Source: Euglena gracilis (taxonomy: Eukaryota; Euglenida; Euglenophyceae; Euglenales). From it: a stretch of DNA of 64,000 nt. Shown in pieces: positions 1-11,693 of the stretch. The translations under genes and the position numbers were made by a program. The notes under the pieces were generated by a model. The model searched no databases. It was not told the origin of the DNA and worked only from the letters and a program-made list of their open reading frames with translations. Every line of letters begins with the position of its first letter. Positions within the stretch are counted from its first letter, which is position 1. Where the stretch lies: contig CP154956.1 of the NCBI GenBank assembly GCA_039621445.1, positions 83,944,474-84,008,473 of the forward strand, given 5' to 3'.

Positions 1-261
1 TGGTGAACAGAGAGTGACGCCTTGCTCATGCATTTTTTTGACCAAAAATGCCTTCATTTCAGCTGTTTTTGATGATTTTGGTTTAATTTTGGGCTCATTG
101 TTGGAAATTTTTCTAAGTCCTTTTTCCCTTAGGAATGTACAAACTCAGTGCATTTTTTGCGCATTTTTTTACGCATTTTTGCGCATTTTTGCGCATTTTT
201 TCCGAGGGCCGCCCAGCGCATTTCCCACCCCCCCCCCTGCTGTTGCTTTCTGCCACTCAAG

Positions 262-425
262 TTCACGACACCAGCTGGCCCCCACGGCCCGTACTTCTAC
301 TTCTTTACGGAGGACATCAAAGTCGTCCATGCCTTCGATGTCTTCACCTTCTTCCCCCACCAGCCAGTACATTGCCAGTGGCGCCAGTTCGTCAACTGCC
401 CCAAATTCTCCGACATTTCTTTCAA
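262..425 (+). CDS. BTB/POZ gene, exon with start of BTB domain
   Basis: This exon ends with residues NCPKFSDISF, the usual opening of a BTB/POZ domain (a protein-interaction fold often used by cullin-3 adaptors). The donor is GTACGT at 426. The acceptor is uncertain: AG at 260-261 or at 273-274. The exon ends two bases into a codon, and the next exon supplies the missing base, giving an Asn codon and an unbroken BTB reading. Upstream residues (a Phe-rich stretch ending in WRQFV) match nothing I recognise. The start codon of the gene is not visible and may lie outside the window. The family is clear from the joined exons; the exact gene and partner are unknown. Confidence 0.6.
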
Positions 426-1363
426 GTACGTTTTGCCGCAATTTATCTGCAAAAAAACCACTTCCAAAACTCCCAAACTGTTCGCTTGAACAGAAAGGGG
501 TGGATGGCGGACGTTGAAGACATTGATAATAAAATGTTCTTCAGTGTCATTGGCACTAGAATTTCCTTAGGGAAGTTTGGGGGAAGTACCACACAGAATT
601 TGATAATCCAACTAATTTAGCTTAGCCACCTAAACATGGACATTAAAACCTTGATTTCACCAGCATTGGTACCGAGCACACCATTCCCGAATGCCAGGGG
701 GGAGGAGGACTGACTTGAGTGGTTGGTCTCCCTGCGTAACGGATGGGTTTGGTCGTTTCTGGCCATTTCTGGCCCACTCCATCCCATCAAGGGGGGGGGG
801 GGCGGTTCAGATCCCAGAGACCCCCCCAAAAAAGGACCCCCAGCATGAAGCACTGGGGAGGTTGAAAGTTTCCTTGAGAAATTACCGAAACCCCTGATTT
901 CAGACACAAAAATGATGAAATTTCATAGATTTTCAGATTTTCGAAGTGCAAGAACACGGTTATTGTCAATTTATACCAATTTGCACGTGTAGTGAAGTGC
1001 CAAAGGAAATTTTTAATGTCTTTAAAATCCTGAAAGTGATGTTTTTTTTTGGGAAAGATTTATCCAAAAAAATAACCCCCCCCCAAAATAAGACCCCCTC
1101 CTGGAGGTTTCCAATGGGGCCAAAAAAAAAGACCCGGTTTTGGGGGGGGTTTATCCCCCCCACCAAGAAGTAACTGTGTTTTTTTTCAAGTGAAAAGTGA
1201 CCCCACCCTGGAGGTCTGTGAACACGACAGGTGTGAACTGAGCCCCCTCCCCACCACACACTGATTGTCAGAGGCAAGGCTGCAAAAAAAAAGGAGAAAA
1301 GGTCAACTGTTTTAGAGGCGTCCTGGCCAGTGCCAGCTTTGCGTTGTTTACGTTGCCCCGCAG

Positions 1364-1448
1364 TGTGTCCGGGAAAACATTCCACGGCCACAAGGTGCTC
1401 CTCTCGTGCTACGAGTATTTTGCGAAGCTCATCGACTTCCCGCAGCAG
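1364..1448 (+). CDS. BTB gene, second exon (BTB core)
   Basis: A pyrimidine-rich acceptor (CCCCGCAG) precedes the exon and GTCTGT follows it. It encodes VSGKTFHGHKVLLSCYEYF followed by AKLIDFPQQ. The GKxFxxHKxxLxxxSxYF pattern is diagnostic of the BTB fold (strand and helix around the HK pair). Length is 85 bases, completing the split codon and ending in phase 0. The intron before it is about 940 bases and contains A, C and G homopolymers but no gene that I can see. Confidence 0.75.
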
Positions 1449-2014
1449 GTCTGTACCAGTTGGTGCTGCGTCTCGTATATGCTGAGTTCCGCCATTTTGG
1501 GTTTTCTCCCCAGTGCCCCTGTCCCCCAAATGACAGGGGGTTGCCCACTAGCACCATTTTCCCTCCCCGATATTTGGGTACCTTTTTTCCCTGTCAAACA
1601 CTGACTGAACTCTACCAATTTGGTTGTTTCGAAAGCCAAGGATCTTGAGATCTTGAGATGGTTTTTTCCCCTGCAACCTTCAACAAAACTTGCAGCAAAA
1701 AGCTCGCGGCCGATAACCTTCCGGATGATTTCTGCATCAAATAATTGTGAGATCCCCAGTTACTGGGATCAATTTTTCTCCGGCTCACCCAGCGCCCCAT
1801 TATTTTGGGCATTCCCCATAAGTAAGGTTGATGGGGGGTTACACCCCCAGCCCGTTGATGGGGGTGTAACGTAATGATGGGGGACCCACCCTGACCACAA
1901 TTTCCCTTGTGGCGTGCTCGAAGGATGCAATCCCTCTGGGGATTGTATCACGCAATCACGTTTGCCGTGCATTCCCCAGTGCTTTGGCCTCTGCCCCCAC
2001 GCCTCTCGTCACAG

Positions 2015-2074
2015 AGTTGTGCGCCGGGCCCACAGGTGATCGCCGTGGAGGACGTGTCTCCGGAGGCATTTCAG
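2015..2074 (+). CDS. BTB gene, third exon
   Basis: Encodes VIAVEDVSPEAFQ, the BTB segment that normally precedes the 'LLxFLYxG' helix. Two in-frame acceptors are possible (AG at 2013-2014 or 2034-2035). The 3' boundary is not resolved: the last BTB-like codon is at 2072-2074 and no GT donor follows directly (the next bases are CGCCCA). A non-canonical donor, a sequence error or a mutation would each explain this. Confidence 0.55.
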
Positions 2075-2189
2075 CGCCCAGCGGCCCTTGGAACCCTTTT
2101 TTTGGAGCCTTTCCTTTCCTTTCTCGTTTAGAACCAGGTGCAGGCTGTTTGTGCATCACCCATGAATATAATGCAATATTGAAAATATT

Positions 2190-2335
2190 TTGTTTTTATA
2201 CACACACAAATGTATATTATATGTGTAATTTATGCAAATATATGAAATGCATATATGTGTGATTGTGTGTGTGTTTTCATGTGTATATTATATGTATGTG
2301 TATATATTTATATATGTAATGTGTAATTTTTGTTT
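2190..2335 (+). repeat. TG/TA-rich low-complexity tract in intron
   Basis: Alternating purine-pyrimidine microsatellite (TGTG, TATA, ATGT units), imperfect, inside the intron between the third and fourth BTB exons. No coding signal. Confidence 0.7.
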
Positions 2336-2454
2336 GCGGACATAATGTATTTATATGGTTCCATAAATTTATGGATATGTGATGTTTGTCTGATGTGAGA
2401 GTACAAAACCATGTTCTTTCTGCTGCACCTTCTCATATGTAACACACTGGCCAG

Positions 2455-2583
2455 GACCCCTGCCCTCAGCTGTTGCAGTTCCTGTACTGCGGCCGGCTGG
2501 AGGACGCCCCAATGGCCACCAGCATCGCCATCGAGCTCCTCTGCGCCGGCACCAAGTACCTGCTGCCCGCCCTGGCCCACAAG
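2455..2583 (+). CDS. BTB gene, fourth exon (end of BTB domain)
   Basis: Encodes LLQFLYCGRLED, then IAIELLCAGTKYLLPALAHK, the C-terminal helices of a BTB domain (compare the family pattern LLxFLYxGxLx...LLxAAxKYxLPxL). The donor is GTACCG after AAG. The acceptor can be AG at 2453-2454 or AG at 2468-2469; the latter gives more standard BTB spacing. The reading frame agrees with the earlier exons. Confidence 0.75.
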
Positions 2584-4078
2584 GTACCGCGCCAAGGCCC
2601 CCCTGTACAACACGGCGTTCCCCTTCCCCCCTTGCCCAGTTAAAGTGCCGATGGGAGCTGCAGAAACCCATCCGGTGGGCAGAGAGTCTGGGGCAGGGTT
2701 CGAAAAGCAGGATGTCACGGCTTTGGCTGAGGGGGGGGTAGGGTACCTAACACCTTCCCCCCCGCCATGGGGAGGGATTTTTTCGTGCTTATTTTTATAT
2801 GTAATAATTTTTATTGATGTTTATTGGCATAAATTGGGCATATCCTGGGTTAGATGTGGAGTTCCGGAGAAAATTAAAACATTATTTTTGGGGGCGCTTT
2901 AAGGTATTCAATTTAGGTCTCTGGACATCCTTTGGGTGTTATTTGTTTTGAGGTGTTTGCAAATTTCGTAACTCATGGCAGGCGTGGAGTTACAGGGAAA
3001 CAAAAATACAGTTAGATGGGGCGTTCTAAGGGATTTGACCTTGTGAACATTTTCTTTGATTTTTTGCTTAATTCTTGAGGTATTTTGAGGCTTCTGATTT
3101 TTCTGGGCAAAAAACAGGCCAAAAATTGCCGTGAAATGAGTCAAAAAAAAAGGTCTTGTGGATTCAGGGTGGAACTAAGGCTATCCGTGGACTTAAGCCA
3201 AGTGCCATTAGATGGGGCGTTGCAGCTGATTTCTGTTATTGGTCCCTTTGATGACTTGTCAGCTCCAAGAGTTGTTTCCAAAACATTTCTGGGGGAAAAT
3301 TAGCTGGTTTACAGTCTGTTTTTTTTTGGCTTTGGGTCCAGTAAAGCGGGTGCCAATGTTTTCTGACAAGAAAAGTTCCCGGGCAGGAGTCAATTCATAT
3401 CGGAAAATGTGGTTCTCCTGAGCCTCCCCAGGGGGGGGGGGGGGTGAACGGGGGTTTCCCGGTGGTGAGCTTCGCTCTTACCCATAAAGGACCTGAAGGG
3501 ATAAGAGCTCAGTGAGCCCCACTGACTCCCCCCCACCCCAGGGCCAACCAACCAACAGACAATTTATAATACCTAATGCCCCATGGCGGTGAACAAAAAT
3601 GAAGGTGGCGGGCAGAAGTGGGGATGGTTTTTTTCTATGTCATGACCCCCCCCCCAAACTGCTTTCCAGTTTTGAAATTTTTTATATGATCAACCATCGT
3701 GAGAAGCTGCATTTTTTGACAGATTTTGCCAGAAATCGGGCAATTTGGAGGTTTTTTGCGTTATTTGGGGGGGTTGGCTTTTTATATGAACTCCCCACCG
3801 GCACCCCCTCCTTTGCTGGCCCACCCAACCAGGATCTACAAACCTGTTGTTTGTCAGTAGTGGCCACTGTTTTTGGCTGCTGCAGACCCAAATGTGAGCA
3901 TCCTGGGACCCGAACCCTGTAGTCGCCGGTTGCTCCCTCCCTCCCTGGTACGACCAAAACCAGCGGTCAGTGACTGGCAGTGGGGGGGGGGTCACTCAGC
4001 TCCCAACATGTGGCCCATGACCGGTGGCAGTCATATGCAAGGGGAGGGTCCATCCAAACTGGGGGGGGGGGGGCACAG

Positions 4079-4186
4079 GCCTCGGAGCTGCTGATGGCCA
4101 CCCTCGACCAGCACAGCCTGGCGGACACCATCACGATCCTGGAGGCGGCATACGGGGTGGATGACAGCGGGCCGCTGTTCAAGAAG
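4079..4186 (+). CDS. BTB gene, fifth exon (post-BTB helical region)
   Basis: The acceptor CACAG at 4074-4078 follows a 12-G run; the donor is GTGTGT. The exon is 108 bases in phase 0 and encodes ASELLMATLDQHSLADTI followed by a helix ending LFKK. Helical pairs like this follow BTB domains in BACK-containing and SPOP-like proteins, but I cannot assign a named domain. Confidence 0.6.
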
Positions 4187-4693
4187 GTGTGTTGGTGGGG
4201 TGGGGATGAAGCCGCTCATTGTTGTAGGTACACATCTGCATGTGTCATCTGTGTGTTTATGTGTGTTTGTGCATATGCATGTGTCAGTGTGTGTAAAGTG
4301 CCATCAATTGTTATTATACACAGGCTTTTTACTCGAGACTTTGACATTGTAAGTTGATTGCCTCCCTGCCCCAACCTTTCCATGTCATAAAGAATGGTCA
4401 CTGAAGATGTCGCCAGCAAATTGGAACAATGTGGTATCCCAGAGGTTTTTTCAAATCGTTGGTCAAGTGGTACTCAAGCAAGGAGAAATGGTACCCAACT
4501 TGGAACGATGTTTCTAATGACAATTTCTCGGATAGTTGCAACAGCATCATGGGTCAAGTGCACATGTAGGCACACGAAGGAGCGTGGGAGGCAAGCAGCT
4601 GAGGGAGGCACCACAGTCTTTGTTTCCCCAAGGTACGATTTTCCCCAAGGTTTCCCAGTAGCCCACCCTGTTGCCCCCCTGCCCTCTCCCCAG

Positions 4694-4799
4694 GCGCTGG
4701 AGGTGCTGCTGGAGCGGTACCCGGACTTCATGGCCCAACCTGAGTTCATCCAGATGGCGACCCACAACCTCGGACACAGCTTTTTGCTCGGCGCGGGCC
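4694..4799 (+). CDS. BTB gene, sixth exon
   Basis: The acceptor is CTCTCCCCAG. The exon encodes ALEVLLERYPDFMAQPEF followed by IQMATHNLGHS, resembling the helix in which SPOP-like proteins read 'FL..p.F..L....L..LL'. A possible donor GTATAT starts at 4800. The frame remains open beyond this point to 4898, so the 3' end is uncertain. Confidence 0.5.
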
Positions 4800-5118
4800 G
4801 TATATTTTGCGAATTGATGAAACTGGATGGAATGGCACCGGCTTCTTCTTCTTCTTTTAATTTGGAAGACCCCCTAGGAGGGGGTTGGGTGGGTGGGTAA
4901 TCCCCCATGAGTTCTTCTTCCTTTTCAGACTTTGCACATACACTGTCACAAAGAAATGTTTAGTGATCGGTCCGCTGTCTCTGCAATTGGAAGTTGGGCA
5001 CCACCCAACCCAGCGAAAATAGCGAAAATAGGACGAACCTAAGACGAAGTTGGCATTCCAGCATCCCTTGTTCCTTCCCCCTATCCACACACTCCACCTT
5101 GTTTTGTGTGCTTTGCAG

Positions 5119-5990
5119 GAGACGTGGAGACGTGCTGGGCAGTCTGGGACCCTCAGATCCCGATTTTGGGGGACCCCCTTCCTCCCCAGCCCAGGGGTCA
5201 CAAAAGAATCCTGATCTGGTAGCAAGACGACATGCAGTTCTGGGGGCAGCATTTCTTGCGGATATTTATGGGGCCTGGGAGCGCGTGGTGCCGCCTGGTT
5301 TCCTAGAATGGGCCACCCCCCCCCCCCCCCCCTGCAAGGAGCCGTGCCACTGAATTCTACAAGAAGATCCTTCGGATAGCGATGCAGTTCATGCCCATCC
5401 CATTGCCTTGGCGGTCAGAATCCCACACTTTGAGGGGAAGAGGAGGATGATACGGGGCGCTGGCTCTCTCTCATCTGGCTGGGCAGGAGGTTATGCAATG
5501 TGGCGTCCACCGCCAACGTGAGCCCTTGGGGGTTACCTGCTGTGGTCCTGGGGAAGCAGAAAAATGAGATTGGAGGAATTTTGTTTGTAGGTCGTCAAAG
5601 CTGTGAGTTGCACATGTTGCCGGAGTGGATTCGATCGGCGCTCCATTCTTTCTCCCCTCCAACTGACCTGCTCTCCGCAATGGTATGCCTGTGACGCTGG
5701 ACCGCGCCAAACTGGTGTGCAAAGCCAGCTGCTCCCTAACCCTGGAGTGACCCCCTCGCTGCCCTCCCCCTCCCCCCTCCCCGAACCCCCTTGCACCGCT
5801 GCCGACTCCCCCCTGGGACTTTTCCCCGGCGTTTGCATCGGAGTGCAAGCGTCCCAAACCTGTTGCCCTTTTGTGGGGATCTGCCCCGAGTGTCAGCCAG
5901 TCCTGCAAAGAGTCCAAGGAAAAGTCCAAGAAGAAGTCCAAGAAGAGGGTCCAGGCTTCCAGAACCAACAGGAGGAAAAATGGATGTTAC
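5119..5990 (+). other. possible 3' exons of the BTB gene
   Basis: Several short open segments could be later exons: one after TTTGCAG at 5112-5118, one near 5351-5400 reading FYKKILRIAMQFMPIP, and one near 5790-5990 containing LHRSASVPNLL and a basic SPRKSPRRSPRRGSR repeat built on a 15-bp tandem (AAGTCCAAGAAGAAG units, 5906-5950). None has convincing splice sites on both sides. I list them as candidates only. Confidence 0.25.
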
Positions 5991-7798
5991 GCATTTTTAC
6001 CATTTTTCAGAACCTGAAACATTGCATATTTTGATTTTTTGCAACATCCACTTTTCAAAATTGCAGAGCTTCTCAGACGTCAATGGGACTCCGAAAATGA
6101 AGGTTGATGACGCACACCTTGTAAAATGCTTGCTGTGTCGCACCCCCTGTGTTAATGGAACATTGCGGAAGATTGGCTTGCCTTGAACGGGGTTCAAGTT
6201 ATAATTATTACCACTCTTGTGTGTTTTTCATTTTTTGCATTTTCATTCAATTCCACAGGATGTCATTGAGGTCTTGTTGCATTCCCCACCTCCAACAAAA
6301 TCCTTGGAGTCATAAACTGTCAGAACTGCCAAGCTTACTTTGAAATGCCAATCCCAAACACCGCTAAATGCCAATTGGACGCTTGAACGGAGTAGATGCA
6401 ATCATTGATTGACCCCTGCTGGGGTGACTGAGTGGTGTTTTTTTTTCAGAGTCACTGCGTGGTTTTTGCCCAAACCCCCCTCCCCGGGATTTGGGCCATT
6501 TATTTTCGTCATTTATTTTCATTTATTTTCATTTTCTTCATGTTTGGTCAATCTTCTCTTGATTTTGGCCTATTCTCCATTCCCGGGGTGGCCGACCCAC
6601 CTCCCTCTCCCCAGCCACATCTGCCTTTTCGCATTGAAAGTGATGACTGATTGTTTGGAAGAGTTTACCGACCCATGCGGACGCGGGGGTTTGGGCCCCA
6701 AACTGTCCCTCGAGGGGGCGGGTCGGCCAGGGAATATTTTTTAACCATTTCTTTTTTCCGCATTTGTGATCAATTTTCCTTTAAACCCACTGGCCAACCC
6801 CACCCTCCCTCGAGGGGGATAGTGACTGACTGGCGCTCTGAGAAAGTTGGCCTTTGGAACAGTTCACGTTTGCCCCCCGGGGTCGGCAAAAAATGCATGC
6901 ACCCAGCAGTCGCTACGTTACATTGTTTTGTCACCCCCCTTGAGGTCCACAGAAGGGCAGTGGCTTCTCCCCGCGGATCCCCTCACACTGGTGCCTGCAA
7001 CCCTCGACCACCAAATTTTCTCTCCCCCCATGCATATGTCATTCACAAAATCAATTCTGGATTCTGGACCAGGCCTTTTTTTTGGCCACCAACCATTTTT
7101 TGTGGAGGGGGCTCGTTACCATTGACGTGGCGCGAGTTGATTCATTTCCACTCATCGGTCGTGTTCATCATCTGCCGATCATCATAGATTCGTCGTTCAT
7201 TCAATTTAATAGGGGGTGGGGAAGGATATCTGAAGTAATAATCAGAACGTTGAAGAAGTAGGAGATAATACTCACCACTGCAACAATAAAATGCATGAAT
7301 GAACGAACGAATGAACGAACAAACACCAACGCCGCATTTGTGGAAAGCTTCCATGCCTCGGAGAAGGAGACAAATTGCTGTTCCTTCATAAATTTGGTTC
7401 CATTGAAATTGGCCCACTTTCGCCATGGTGAGATGATGTGGGACAACAACATATAAGTGGGGAAGGCATAAGTTTTTCCATCGACACAATTTCAAACCAC
7501 CACGCTCAAATTCACGGTTGTGTGGCAGTTGGCCATTGAATTGTGTCCCTGGCTCTTCTTCAACGTTTTTTTAATGACTTTTAAAAACTGCAATCTTCTT
7601 TCGGTGTAGCAGAAGCGTGCTTTAAAAGTGTATTCTTAACCAACCTGGAGGCGATATGGCTCAACCGGGTACAACCATGTTCTGGACTCTCTTTTCGTCC
7701 AGTTTTCAAGTCCACAATAACCCAGAGATTCATTTTGCTTTGAGCCCAACGGTTTTGCATCAATGGAATGCTCTGTGGTTAGATTCAAAAAAAATGTT
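5991..7798. other. no recognisable gene
   Basis: Unique-looking DNA with pyrimidine tracts and short open frames that look like chance. I found no domain, RNA gene or repeat boundary here. Confidence 0.4.
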
Positions 7799-8035
7799 GA
7801 TATAAAACATATATATATATATAACAAAATATATAAGATATGTAAAACATAAATATAATATATATAACAAAAAACATAAGATATATAAAAATATAATATA
7901 TATAACAAAATGTGTAAAATATATGTACATATATACAAAATATATATATATATATACACACACAAAATATAACATATATGAAACATAAATATAATATATA
8001 TAACAAAGTTTATGAGACATATAAAATATAAATGT
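7799..8035 (+). repeat. AT-rich microsatellite cluster
   Basis: About 240 bases of ATAT, AAAATATAT and similar units with a CACACA patch. Open frames on the minus strand here (Tyr/Ile/Phe-rich) are a by-product of the repeat. Confidence 0.85.
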
Positions 8036-9504
8036 AATAACCTAGCAAACCTCACCAAATCTTGTTGCTGGGGTTACGTATCTCATCTTAAATCAATGGC
8101 ATCTATGGATCAGGAGGGCCTGAGGGCGATACCGCCCACCACGACCCAGCCAGGCGACTGCTGGCAGCGTTGCTTGCCTGGAGGGACGGCCCTGTTGGCG
8201 GCGCCCCTGCAGCGGAAAATTCACGCCTCATTGCTCGTTGGGAACGGAACGGAAAATGGAGAAGAGGCGGCAATGCTGCAGCCGCATGACTGGCCTGGGC
8301 AAGGCTGGATATCACTGGCCCTGCAGAATCATTCTTCATGGACGCTTTTGACGTGTACCCCCCCCTTTCATCACCCTGACGTGACCTTGGAAAGTGCCCA
8401 AAAGCACGGTGCAGAAATGTTCTTTGGGGACCCCCCCCCCTATGATCACCCTGATTGGTCGATTTTGGGGGGTTTTTTAACAAAATTGGCCAAGGGTAGC
8501 GAGAAGGAAAGGGATGGCGATGACAATTTTTCTGCTGTTGGGTTTGCCAGGCCTTTTTATAGGCCTATTGCATGTATGTGCCATTGAAAAAACCAAACAT
8601 TCTTTTGTGCCTTTGTTCCATTGGCATCATACGCCAGAACATGGACAACCAGACATCAACCTGGAGCCCAGTGTTGTTCTCTGGTGGACCAGAAACTATT
8701 TTCCCTAGAGGAAACATTTTGCATCTGACGCATGTCATCAAGATAGCCATTCCTCTTTTGCTTTTTTTGTCCTGGGGAGATGCTTTTGGTATTCTTTTCA
8801 TTTTATCCACTTTGCTTGGCAGGGACTTCACTGTCTGTGCAGTTCTGGGCTCTCGAGGCCCTCAGAGGTGCTGCCCCCCACAATCAACCCCATGCCCAAC
8901 ACTCTGGTGAGTGGCCTGGTCCATTGTCTCCGCCCCATGGGCGCTGCTGCCTCGTGTTGAATGTCCCGTTCCCACCAGGCTTTCCTTCCTCCCACTTGTC
9001 TTGTGGTTTGGGGTTATGCGTTCCCAGTTGATGGAACTGAATGCCTAACCCCCCCCCACGGAAAGTTGTCACTTTTGTAGACCAAGGCCACTTAGTCCAT
9101 ATTTTTTTCACTGCAATTTTCATGTTCTTTTCCTGCCTTTTATCCCCTCCTTCTGGAAAAACGATGCTGTTTACCGCCTCAAGAATGCATGGCCCTGTTT
9201 TCGGGCCTTTTCGTCCTGTTGCAACCCAAACTGTCGACGACGAGGAAACGCCTGCTTGCATGCTTCTCTGCCGAGGGAAAATTGGCCCTCCTATCGCAGG
9301 GCTGATTGATGCTTAGATGGCTTTTCTGTCACAAGGGCTGCTGTAGAGTGCATTCGCCATTCGTTGTGAGCAGACCCTGAGGACGGAAGGACGGGTTGGA
9401 TCCAGAGGCACAGATCATGAGATGGATTACGGTCTTCTTCTCTTCCAAGTTTCTTCACTGTTTCCTCTTGAACAAGTGCTATGGAACGATAAGAAAGAGT
9501 CCCA
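8036..9504. other. mostly unannotatable; one weak exon candidate
   Basis: No known domain was seen. At 8843-8906 a short segment is framed by a good acceptor (CTGTCTGTGCAG) and a consensus donor (CTCTG then GTGAGT) and could be a plus-strand exon, but its 21 codons match nothing I know. Confidence 0.3.
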
Positions 9505-10293
9505 TTACGCGTTGATGAGGGATGACAGAGATAGAAAGACAGATAGACAGGCGATCGATTCTAGATATATGAGATAGAGTCCCATTACGCAACAATTATT
9601 CAGTTGGTTTGCTTCCATGGCATGAGGAGTGTTCCTGGCAGCTTTTGGTGAAGGTTTTTTTTGAAGAAAAAGTTGTACGTGGGTATCAGGGACATTTTTG
9701 CAGTGAAGAGCCCACCGCTCGGCAGAAGCCAAAGGGTCTGGACAGCCAAAGGTGGGCCTTCTTCGAAGTATTATCGCGGGTGTACGCCCCACCTGTTTAT
9801 CGCTCTTCCCAAACCTGCACAGGCATGCACTGGGGACAAAGCCGCCCGCACATTTCCACGCACATTTGGTCACACTGCTCACACGCGTTTCACGTAACCT
9901 GCAATCCCCTTTTAGTGCATGCCTGCTGACGCCTTCCCAATGGGGGGTTCCGACTGCACGTCGGCAGGATTGGATCTCGCTGACGATTGTGGACGGAACC
10001 CCTTCGCCCTCTCCGCATGAGGAAAGGTGCGGACTCATGTTTTGGCTGTAGATCAAGTAGATAGATCGCTTTGCGGAGATCGGCACGCCGTTGAGCTTTG
10101 GCACAGATTGAGATAATGTAAAATGATTTGATTTGCTTGTCATCCATTCGAAAATGAGGAGGCGCCAACAACGATGACCATAAAAAAACCTTTTGAAAAA
10201 TACACAAAGAATGATATCTCCATTATCTTCGGTTAAAAGGGAGGGTTTGAACGGCATGGTGGAGGGAGGGTGCATAGGGAAACGAAAACCCAA
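9505..10293 (-). CDS. hypothetical ORF, 262 aa
   Basis: A single open frame, longer than expected by chance for mixed-composition DNA, reading from MGFRFPMHPPST to LSSLINA. It is rich in Ser, Arg and Cys with a hydrophobic C-terminal stretch. No domain, motif, promoter or homologue is recognised, and overlapping plus-strand frames are also partly open. It could be a relic of a mobile element. Treat as unproven. Confidence 0.2.
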   Translation of the reverse strand: MGFRFPMHPPSTMPFKPSLLTEDNGDIILCVFFKRFFYGHRCWRLLIFEWMTSKSNHFTLSQSVPKLNGVPISAKRSIYLIYSQNMSPHLSSCGEGEGVPSTIVSEIQSCRRAVGTPHWEGVSRHALKGDCRLRETRVSSVTKCAWKCAGGFVPSACLCRFGKSDKQVGRTPAIILRRRPTFGCPDPLASAERWALHCKNVPDTHVQLFLQKKPSPKAARNTPHAMEANQLNNCCVMGLYLIYLESIACLSVFLSLSSLINA

Positions 10294-10756
10294 ACCTCTG
10301 AGGGTCAGAAAGGTGAAGTTGTCTTGTCAAACGATTTCCCCAAGTCGAAATAGTCGGTCCACATTCGGAAAAACTTTGATGATCGGGAAAATAGAGCGTC
10401 GATCAAATAATCGGGGGGGGGGGGTGTCGAACCATTAATCCGGAAAAGACTGAAAAGGGCACAAAAAGCAACATGCTTTCTTCCATGGTGTCCCTTTTTC
10501 GTTGGGGGATTCTTTGCGCTAAGGGATTAATTAAAAGAAGAAACTTCGCTTCGATTAAATCCCTTCCGGCTTCTGTTGCTCCGAACCGAGAGGGGGACGG
10601 GGCTTGAAGGGTGGAGCAAAAAGAAGCCGGTGCGCACGCAAAAAAACAACGCACCAGAGCAGAGCCAGGAGGGCCTCAACATCTCACAGTGCAGAGCCAG
10701 GGGGGCGTTCTTTCTAAAGAGGACTTCCCGTCGGGCCGAGACTTGCTCCACACTTT
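10294..10756. other. spacer with possible DIRS ITR relic
   Basis: Between 10600 and 10680 the minus strand resembles the interior of the DIRS terminal repeats in this window (CTGGTGCGTT, T run, GCGTGCGCACCGGCTTCTTT). It may be the end of an older element into which DIRS-A inserted. The rest is unassigned. Confidence 0.3.
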
Positions 10757-10876
10757 GACCATTCGGGCTCCGCACTTCGAGATGGTGAGGTCCTGCTTTC
10801 CTTGCCGGCTGTCCTGCTCTGGTGTGTTTGGGGGTGCTTCTTACTGCTTTTTGTTGCCGGAGTTGGCTGATTCTTA
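10757..10876 (+). repeat. DIRS-A left ITR
   Basis: Reads ccattcgggctccgcac onward; the segment from about 10780 to 10870 is the reverse complement of 15145-15245 with a few mismatches and small indels (shared words TCCTGCTTTCCTTGCCGGCT and GTGCTTCTTACTG). The outermost 33 bases recur as the complement of 14901-14933 in the ICR. Confidence 0.9.
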
Positions 10877-11014
10877 ACTCTGCCCTTCGACCTCAAGGAG
10901 AAAGATTTTCAACTCAACGAGTTCAACAACGTTCACCACATCAACCAATCAATACAGCGGAGGAAGAGCAATTCAGAATATATAGAGAAGCGGAGGAAGA
11001 AAATTTTGACTTCC

Positions 11015-11690
11015 ATGAAAGATGCAACATACCTGGTATTCAGCGGCCCAGCGGAGCAAGAAAGAACCCCGGCGAAGGCTGCAGAAACTGGAAAAGATGG
11101 AGTCCCAGCAGGCGCCAGAGCAACCAACATGGAACAAGCGGCAGTGCAAGGAATTTCAAGGAAAGAATCTGAGATGGAGAAGAGGAGAGGAGACGCAGGC
11201 GCTGGAGACGATGACGGGGCAGCAGCAGAACACCAGTCCGTGGCCGTCGCAACCCTCCCTCTTTCCAATCTCCCAGAAAAAGTTCGTATCCAAAAGTTCA
11301 ACGACGGCCATGGACCCTGGACAACTGTGGTCAGGAAGACAAGAAGACAGAAGGGGAATACCATCACAGGTCCAACAGACTCCCCCCTTTTTCTCTGTCC
11401 CCCCCCTTTCAGGGGACAAAACACGGGCTATGGCAGCCTTTCAACAAATATCAGGTATCCAAAGGAGTCAAGTCATCATGGCTATGGCAGCCATCATCCA
11501 GAAGGACCTGGGGTCCAGAATCAAGGCTATGGCAGCCATTGTTCAAGAGGGCAGTGGGCCCAGGGGCAAGGCTATGGCAGCCAGTACCCCAGCCTGGAAA
11601 AATCCCATTGGGGAAAGGTATGTCCAACTTTCCCCCCAGTAATTTCAAAAAACAAACCCCCCAGGAGCAGCAAGCCACTGCCAAAAACGA
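11015..11690 (+). CDS. DIRS-A gag-like ORF1
   Basis: First ATG of a frame that starts 140 bases inside the left ITR. It carries FNDGHGPWTTVVRKTRR, which reappears in DIRS-B as SDGHGPWQTVFRRPRRGQ, so the segment is conserved between elements. It then has GYGS repeats from a GGCTATGGCAGCC tandem word. No zinc knuckle is seen. The frame stays open far beyond 11690 under the RT frame, so the true end is unclear. By position this is the capsid/nucleic-acid-binding protein of the element. Confidence 0.5.
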
Positions 11691-11693
11691 GCC

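Noticed and set aside
7636-8058. Tyr/Ile-rich minus-strand ORF of 140 codons
   Set aside because: Produced by the AT microsatellite.
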